A DNA stretch of 64,000 bases, from NCBI GenBank assembly GCA_025174535.1, contig JALBUN010000045.1:1240001-1304000 (forward strand). The letters are read 5' to 3'. Position numbers and translations under genes: made by a program. The notes under the pieces are model-generated. The model ran no database searches, was not told the origin of the DNA, and saw only the letters and a list, made by a program, of their open reading frames with translations. Position 1 is the first letter of the stretch, and each line of letters starts with the position of its first letter. Shown here piece after piece: positions 58,383-64,000 of the stretch. The stretch comes from Cantharellus purpuraceus. Taxonomy: Eukaryota; Basidiomycota; Agaricomycetes; Cantharellales; Hydnaceae.

Positions 58383-59015
58383 ATGTCTTTCTTTCCAGGC
58401 AGGTGAGTTCAACAGAACAGGAGGTCCTGAACTAGCTGACGGTGAGTGAAGAGGTCCAAACCGGGATGGCGGCCAGACAATGCAAGCTAACTTGGCGTTG
58501 ATCAAAGCCAAAGGGACCTTAACAATCATGAGTAGAGATTTACTGACTGTAAGCAGGGAACGCACTGGTCCGAAATAGTTGCTGTCTTCCGAATGATAAC
58601 GATCGTCACCTTAATATTGCCCAGGACGGTCAGTATGTGGCCCTAACCTGGGAGCTAAGAGAAGCTCTAACCTTCGACCCATGCATATCCTCTAGGGAGC
58701 ATTATTTCAGGCTCGGGATACGGTGGAAGTGTTTGCACCTGGCAATCATCAGACAAAGGAAGAGGTGCTAGAAGACACTCATGCTCATACTGTGTCACCT
58801 TCCAATGCTATTACACGCTTGACTAAATTAGTGTTGGGAGAAATAGGAGAACTAATGCGTACGTTAGTCATAGGTGAGGGTTAGAATGTCAGAGTTCAGC
58901 TTGCCTGAGCGAAACTATATCCCCCCGTTTACATTTATACCCTGTAATGACCACTGTGCGGTCAAAAAGTGCTATGTCCCGCCAAGAGGAGGAGTCGGGA
59001 TTGAGTGTGGGCTGA
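58383..59015 (+). CDS. Tentative small spliced gene, unknown function
   Basis: Exons 58383-58402, 58452-58548, 58711-58858 and 58900-59015 close in phase to 127 codons, 126 residues. It starts 'MSFFPGRGPNRDGGQTMQAN', continues 'LALIKAKGTLTIMSRDLLT', then 'VEDTHAHTVSPS'-like acidic sequence and 'ITRLTKLVLGEIGELM', and ends Ser/Gln/Glu-rich. Donors are GTGAGT, GTAAGC and GTACGT. Composition is protein-like and no stop intrudes, but I know no matching family. The second intron (162 nt) is long and may hide another exon, and the third (41 nt) is short. Confidence 0.4.
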
Positions 59016-59366
59016 ATATAGGCATTCGTTCATTCACCATGTAAATAACAGGAGTACCAGTGGACCAACCTGCATACTTCGACCAGTGACAGTCTGTAAC
59101 TTATAGAAATGATTGTTGAAAACAACCGCTACTTCTTTTCTTCAGACGTTCTTACTTTGTTCCATGAAGAACTCACCAATAGGCACCCAACCCAACCAGC
59201 GTAACGAGACATGGGCAGCCATAAATGAGCGATAAAAGGAAGATGAACGGTCACGCAGATCACATGACTTCTACGTGATTGCACATTTCGACAAGGAGAG
59301 AATTAGACAAGAAACTAGACAAGGTAGTGAAAAGGCATCCGGTACCCTATGGACAACACGACTTCA
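59016..59366. other. Intergenic, convergent ends
   Basis: 351 bp between the tentative small gene and the KCH1 stop. No coding signal was seen; it should hold the 3' untranslated region of KCH1. Confidence 0.5.
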
Positions 59367-61167
59367 TCAAGTAGCATGTCCTGAATAACCATCATAACCT
59401 CTGTTCGTCCCGTACCGCGGATCATGCTGGCCATCTTGATGGTCTTGTCTAACATAGCCACTATATGCATCAGACGTTGTTGTTGCATTGTAGTGTGGGT
59501 TGGGGAGTACGTTCACAGATGTTTGGCTGTGACCACGATGATGCTCCTGTGCAAAGGGAGCCGCACCGTATGGGAGATGTGCGGTGCTGCCGTATTCTGA
59601 CTCAGCTTCGTATTTGTCGTACACTTCTTCTTGAGGCAATGTCGATACGGATTGACCGTATGTCGCATAGGCACCCTGAGGCTGGACATGAGTATATGGC
59701 TGGTATTCAGGCATTGCGGGGGGGTATTCGGAATAATCAGGGTGCAAGGTTGACGCATAATCAGTGCCCGTCTTGTAATCAGACTGCCAATCGGGTGCTG
59801 GTGTGGAAGATGCGTATTGTCCTTGGCGCATGCGCATACTTGTAGTGTTGTCATCATCAAGTGAAACGTTAGGAAGGGTTGGCTGAGGTAATATGTTGCC
59901 AACAATTTGTCCTTTCTTGTTCTTGAGGTGAGAGAAGTCGCCTGCAGCTTCCTTCTTGGCAAGAGCTGCTTGTTTAGCTAATCTCTGTTTATTCTTTCGT
60001 TTGATGAGCTCAGCAATACGCTGGGTTGTGGTATGTCAGCAACATAACTATAATGCGTCAGATTGCAAACCTTGTCGACTTTGTGACAGCAGTATTCCTT
60101 TAAAAATATAAATTTGGGCGATTATCTCCCATGCAGTAGAAAGGACCTACCTTGAGATTGCCTTGTATATAGCAGAGCAAAGGTATGTAGCATATTCCGG
60201 CGGCAATGAGCAAGACCATAGATATGGCAAATACGAGGACAGTGAAGAGTGTTGTGATTATCAATGCTGATGTGATGAAGTTATCGGAATACTTCTTCAA
60301 ATCGAAAATGGGGCCATCATGCAGCTTAGACAGATAAAATCCGTAGAGTGTGAGAGCATTGATCGACTGGCGTGGGCCGTCAGCGAGAAGTAGCCGTTTC
60401 CAACCTTGACACTGTGTTAAGAGGCAAAAAAAATTTGGCGCGAGTCTGCTTACCTTTGAAAGTAAAGAAAACGAAGAAGGCAAAGTCATCCTTCTTTTTT
60501 GTAGAATTACTGATGGTGCAGAAAAGACAGAAATGGTCGTATGAACCTGAGATAATCACTTAGCAACTTACAGTAACTAGAACTTAGATACTTACGCAAA
60601 CTGTAGTAGTTATGTGTCATTACATTGGTGAAGGCATAGGAGATGTCACGGCTAGCGATGATCTTTTTTGCTTTACGTCCCTCGTATCCGAGCTGGAAAT
60701 GTATGGAATGTAAGTATCTACTACCAATGAGGACGTTGACTTGTTACCAGTAGGAACGAAAAGATGATGCAGCCGACAAACAACCATTTGGCAACGCCAA
60801 AAGGAATCACGACACATCCGTTGACGGAGGCAGAGTTCTTGTCACAGCTCTTCTGAATTTGGTTGTGCCAGTCGCTGGTGGTCAACATTGTGGTGGCCGT
60901 AAAGATGTCCGACATATAGACAAGAAAGGACTTGAGCACAATCCCGTAGAGGAGAAGGTATCTGAACCAGAGGTCAAATATACTATAGCAATAGAAGTGA
61001 ATCGTTGTCGCCACCTTGCTCGTATGGAGAAATCAGTGGAGTGGAATTCGCGGACATCGATGAAATCAAACTACATGGGACTGTAAGCAGGTCCACGGAG
61101 CAGACTCTGAATGTCTTACCTTGTGATCAGGGACGACCTCTCTTTTCCAAGCGGGACCGCTACACAT
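59367..61167 (-). CDS. KCH1: Kch1-family low-affinity potassium transporter
   Basis: Eight exons (61167-61120, 61070-61015, 60982-60748, 60692-60596, 60546-60454, 60404-60151, 60097-60071, 60020-59367) give 488 codons, 487 residues. Family sequence: 'MCSGPAWKREVVPDHKFDFI', 'YGIVLKSFLVYMSDIFTATT', 'FGVAKWLFVGCIIFSFLL', 'YEGRKAKKIIASRDISYAFT', 'KKKDDFAFFVFFTFKGWKRL', 'LLADGPRQSINALTLY', 'YIPLLCYIQGNLKEYCCHKV'. Several hydrophobic helices surround these. Kch1/Kch2 are fungal plasma-membrane proteins for low-affinity K+ entry and calcium signalling after pheromone. The roughly 200-residue tail is Tyr/Gln/Pro-rich and disordered. Intron 2 is only 32 nt, yet the frame requires its removal. Confidence 0.92.
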
Positions 61168-61439
61168 CTCGAATTGTTGCTAGCGCGGGGAGATACCAGA
61201 TGCAAGAAACACAGGAAAGACAGTGTGTTAGAAAGACCCAGCGACTGGCGCAGGGAGAGATGATGTTGTTGGCGGCTAGTGGGAAATGAGTGATTGGAGG
61301 CGAACGAGCGAACCAGTCAGTGAACGGCGATGGCAACAGCCTTTGTCCTTGATGTTATGTAATCAAAGGTCACGTGCCACCGCTTTACCCTCACTTGAAC
61401 AGCAGGCGAAATATAACCTCTCGCTTTCATTGACCAATA
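61168..61439. promoter_or_regulatory. Divergent promoter, KCH1 / RBG1
   Basis: 272 bp between outward ATGs at 61167 (-) and 61440 (+). No named operator could be recognised. Confidence 0.5.
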
Positions 61440-63442
61440 ATGACGACTGTGCAAAGGATAAAGGTTTGATAGTGACACCCCTATTTGTGTGTCTGCCTTT
61501 TTCTGATCTCAAGGTCACGATGCATAGGAAATCGAAGATGAGATGGTCAGATCAATGATGTTATGCAAGGATTACTACTGAGTCGCATGGAGCTTGTAGG
61601 CTAGAAGTGCGCCTATCAACATGTATTCAGATTTGATTTTACTGATAGGTTTCACACAGCCCAAAAAAACAAGGCCACAAGCTACCACTTGGGCTTGTTA
61701 AAGGCAAAACTTGCCAAGCTTCGACGAGAGCTCATTACCCCTACGGGGGGTGGGGGCGGAGGGGGGGGCATGGGGTTCGATGTGGCACGAACAGGAATAG
61801 GTAACACTTGGCAACGATCTGGCATCCCTTTATTGATTCGATCGTGACAGCATCTGTTGGGTTTGTTGGTATGTTTATACTTTGCTCAATGCATCATCGT
61901 CTCAATAAACGCGTTGTGGATAGGATTTCCCTCTGTAGGAAAGGTTGTCCATCAATGGTCTCTGTTACTACCCTGCTTCTTATTGTATGGAAATCTAGTC
62001 AACCCTTATGTCAAAACTTACCGGGACGCATTCGGAAGTTTCTGCGATCGACTTTACGACACTAACGACTGTTCCTGGAACAGTCAAGGTACACGGTGCA
62101 CCAATACAAATCCTGGATCTACGTGCGAAGGATTCATTGCCTATGTCGATTCTATTGTCCTATCTAACCTTGTGTGAATCAGCCGGAATTATCGAGGGTG
62201 CTAATGACAATCGAGGGAGAGGGCGTCAAGGTTCGTCGTAGTTAATCAGGATGTTATTCAGTAACAAGCAATGTGTTATATAGTCATCGCTGGTATGTTA
62301 CCTAATTGCTGGTGAATCTCAGTCTTCTCATCTCTACCAGTTGCTCGCACATGTAATTTGATTTTCATCGTGTGTACATTATCCTTGATCGGCACAATTC
62401 GTTTCCCTTACCTTTTATACGTAGGTACTAGACGTCCTAAAACCACTGAACGATAAGCGCATAATCGAGGGCGAGTTGGAAGGGTTCGGGATTCGCCTCA
62501 ACAAGAAACCTCCATCAATAATTGTTCGCAAGAAAGACAAAGGAGGTATGTTCCTCTGGTCAATATAACATGCCCAACCTTCTTATGAGCCCCAGGCGTT
62601 GCAATATCAAATACTGTGCCACTTACTAACATTGATCATGACGAGATCAAAGCTGTCCTCAGCGAGTTTAGAATCAGCAACGCAGATGTTGCAATTCGAG
62701 AACCAAATTGCACAGCAGATGATCTTGTGGATGTTATAGAAGGAAATCGGTGAGGTAATTTTGTAATTTATACTAGTATCTCTTGCTCACTTGGCTTTCA
62801 GCGTCTATATACCAGCAGTGTATGTTTTAAACAAGGTTCGAGGGTGTTGCAACGATATGACATTGTACTTATCTCCCTGTAGATTGACGCCATCTCTATT
62901 GAGGAACTAGACCTCCTGTGTGTTCACTGGGCACATAATCCATTATCTGACTCACCTCGATTAGGTACAAGATTCCTAACTCGGTTCCCATCTCATCCAA
63001 GGAGTGGATGAATGTTGATGAGCTCATAGAGAAGGTGGGTGTCGCTATAGTATGCCTCACCGTTTATCTCATCCCTCGTGGGAAGATGTGGGACGCCCTC
63101 GATCTCGTCCGGGTGTATACCAAACCACGGGGTCAAGCACCGGATTATTCGTCACCTGTCGTGCTTAAGAGGGGCAAGTCTACCATTGAAGACTTCTGTA
63201 ATTCTATCCACAAGGAGATTGCCAAACAATTGAAATAGTGAGTACTGTAGTCAGCGCAATTTAGTTTGTTCAATGATATCATGCAGTGCGGTGGTGTGGG
63301 GATCTAGTGCTAAGCACGCTCGAGGTCAAAAAGTCGGTCCCGACCATGTACTGGAAGATGAAGACGGTCGGTGATAACACGCTATATCCAAATTGTTAAC
63401 TAATCACGCTTTCAATTAGTCGTTAATATTGTAAAGAAGTAA
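61440..63442 (+). CDS. RBG1: Rbg1/DRG1, developmentally regulated GTP-binding protein
   Basis: Seventeen exons close exactly to 375 codons (374 residues); they include 24, 32, 18, 20, 9 (62284-62292) and 23-nt exons. Order of motifs: 'RIKEIEDEM', '[20 protein letters not shown]', a glycine run, the P-loop 'GFPSVGKST', G2 '[10 protein letters not shown]', 'ILDLPGIIEGAN', '[20 protein letters not shown]', '[20 protein letters not shown]' (NKID specificity motif), then the TGS region '[20 protein letters not shown]' and '[17 protein letters not shown]'. DRG1/Rbg1 binds translating ribosomes with its partner Tma46/DFRP1 and helps elongation through pauses. The junction of exons 2 and 3 is the least certain; it leaves a few extra residues before QKNK compared with the family. 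Confidence 0.95.
61745..61775 (+). repeat. G-run cluster with G-quadruplex potential
   Basis: Four to five runs of three or more guanines fall within 31 bases of the coding strand of RBG1 exon 3, encoding its glycine-rich stretch. The sequence fits the usual G3+N1-7 quadruplex rule. Confidence 0.6.
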
Positions 63443-63477
63443 CATCACTCTTTGTATAAATAATGCCACATGGAACG

Positions 63478-64000
63478 CTACGTTCTCCGCAAGTATAAAT
63501 AGGACAATCGAATAAATCCCCACGACAATCCGAGGGAGCAGTACACACTGGTCAAAAGGAGCGGTAAAAAGGCGAGAGATGGTTTTCCACTCGCACCGAT
63601 AAGCGATACAACTATTTGGAGAACAGCAAAGCCGCCGATGTAAATCTTTTCTAACTGGTCGAGCACAACCGAAGGCAGCGTCGACGGGAACCTGGAGAGA
63701 AAATAGTTTGAACGGACTTCGAATGGCATGATAATGAATTACTCACTCATAAGTTTTGCGATTTAATGGTACTAAACACATTGCGCCCCAAAGGAGCGAG
63801 TACCCAATCTTGACAAAAGATTCTGAGACTTCATTAGTTCGATGAGACACTGCTCAGGTACGGATACTGCACCTGCTGGTGTAAATAGCAGCGGGAAAAG
63901 GCCGTAGATACCAGCAACGCTAACAATGAGGTAAGTGCGAAAGAGAGCGTGGCTATCACCGGCCAGCAAGCTGTAATATTGTCAGACATTCCAAGCAGCA
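63478..64000 (-). CDS. ALG8: Alg8, ER glucosyltransferase, C-terminal part (runs off the window)
   Basis: Three 3'-terminal exons are visible: 63970-63873, 63828-63747 and 63691-63478, ending at TAG 63478. An acceptor AG (63972-63971) shows a further upstream exon outside the window. They encode 'FRTYLIVSVAGIYGLFPLLF', 'TPAVSESFVKIGYSLLW', 'AMCLVPLNRKTYEFPSTLPS', 'VVLDQLEKIYIGGFAVLQIV', 'FLPLLLTSVYCSLGLSWGFI' and end 'RLSYLYLRRT'. This multi-helix pattern fits the C-terminus of Alg8, which adds the second glucose to the dolichol-linked oligosaccharide; Alg6 is the alternative but fits less well. The gene is convergent with RBG1, with 35 bp between stops. Confidence 0.85.

Noticed and set aside
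1..64000. CRISPR arrays, bacterial operons, viral genes, secondary-metabolite clusters
   Set aside because: No direct-repeat array, Shine-Dalgarno context, viral replicase or NRPS/PKS/terpene core was seen; the sequence is a standard intron-rich fungal chromosome segment.

Overview
The window comes from a filamentous fungus, almost certainly a mushroom-forming basidiomycete (Agaricomycetes). The reasons are: genes packed about one per 2.5 kb on both strands; almost every gene broken by many introns of about 47-65 nt with GT..AG ends; a velvet regulator; a DASH kinetochore subunit; ERMES and ORM proteins; and fungal-type PROPPIN and Kch1 proteins. No bacterial, viral or intact transposon genes were seen. 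Nothing here looks like a secondary-metabolite or effector cluster. All coordinates are hand-derived from splice signals and family conservation. Where exon phases add up to a whole number of codons, the evidence says so.

Layout, left half: a large, nearly intron-free PPR protein (0.5-4.6 kb, +); a VelB-type velvet factor (4.9-6.6, -); a Gcs1/ArfGAP1 protein (7.1-8.6, +); a decayed GH45 endoglucanase (9.3-10.1, -); a Uds1-domain coiled-coil protein (11.0-13.9, -); KIN17 (15.0-16.1, +); the ERMES subunit Mdm34 (16.4-18.7, +); a virilizer-like protein (18.9-22.6, -); an ORM sphingolipid regulator (23.0-23.9, +); the NAD-dependent methylene-THF dehydrogenase Mtd1 (24.1-25.5, -); and an orphan seven-helix membrane protein with long disordered parts (26.0-29.6, +). 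A gene-poor stretch follows (29.6-32.0).

Layout, right half: Spc19 (32.0-32.8, +); Mgm101 (32.9-33.9, -); an acidic protein of unknown role (34.8-35.7, +); a composite ankyrin/DysF-like/FYVE/RING protein (35.9-39.6, -); a second gene-poor stretch (39.6-41.9); a Bna3-like kynurenine aminotransferase (42.0-43.8, +); a Slh1/ASCC3-type helicase with a truncated, degenerate second cassette (43.9-50.0, -); Emc3 (50.0-51.1, +); Ncs1 (51.4-52.3, -); a Cys-rich/disordered protein (52.8-54.2, +); arginyltransferase Ate1 (54.5-56.5, -); an Hsv2/WIPI PROPPIN (56.5-58.2, +); a tentative 126-residue gene (58.4-59.0, +); the potassium transporter Kch1 (59.4-61.2, -); the GTPase Rbg1/DRG1 (61.4-63.4, +); and the C-terminal end of glucosyltransferase Alg8 (63.5 to the window edge, -).

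The genes do not form one pathway, but several themes recur. There is membrane-contact and ER biology (Mdm34, ORM, Emc3, Alg8), endosome/vacuole phosphoinositide reading (FYVE-RING, PROPPIN), RNA and translation quality control (PPR, virilizer, Slh1, Rbg1), and mitochondrial DNA maintenance (Mgm101). The most interesting items are the GH45 relic, the shortened Slh1-like helicase, the ANK-DysF-FYVE-RING architecture, the orphan seven-helix protein, and a noticeable number of GC-AG introns and micro-exons.
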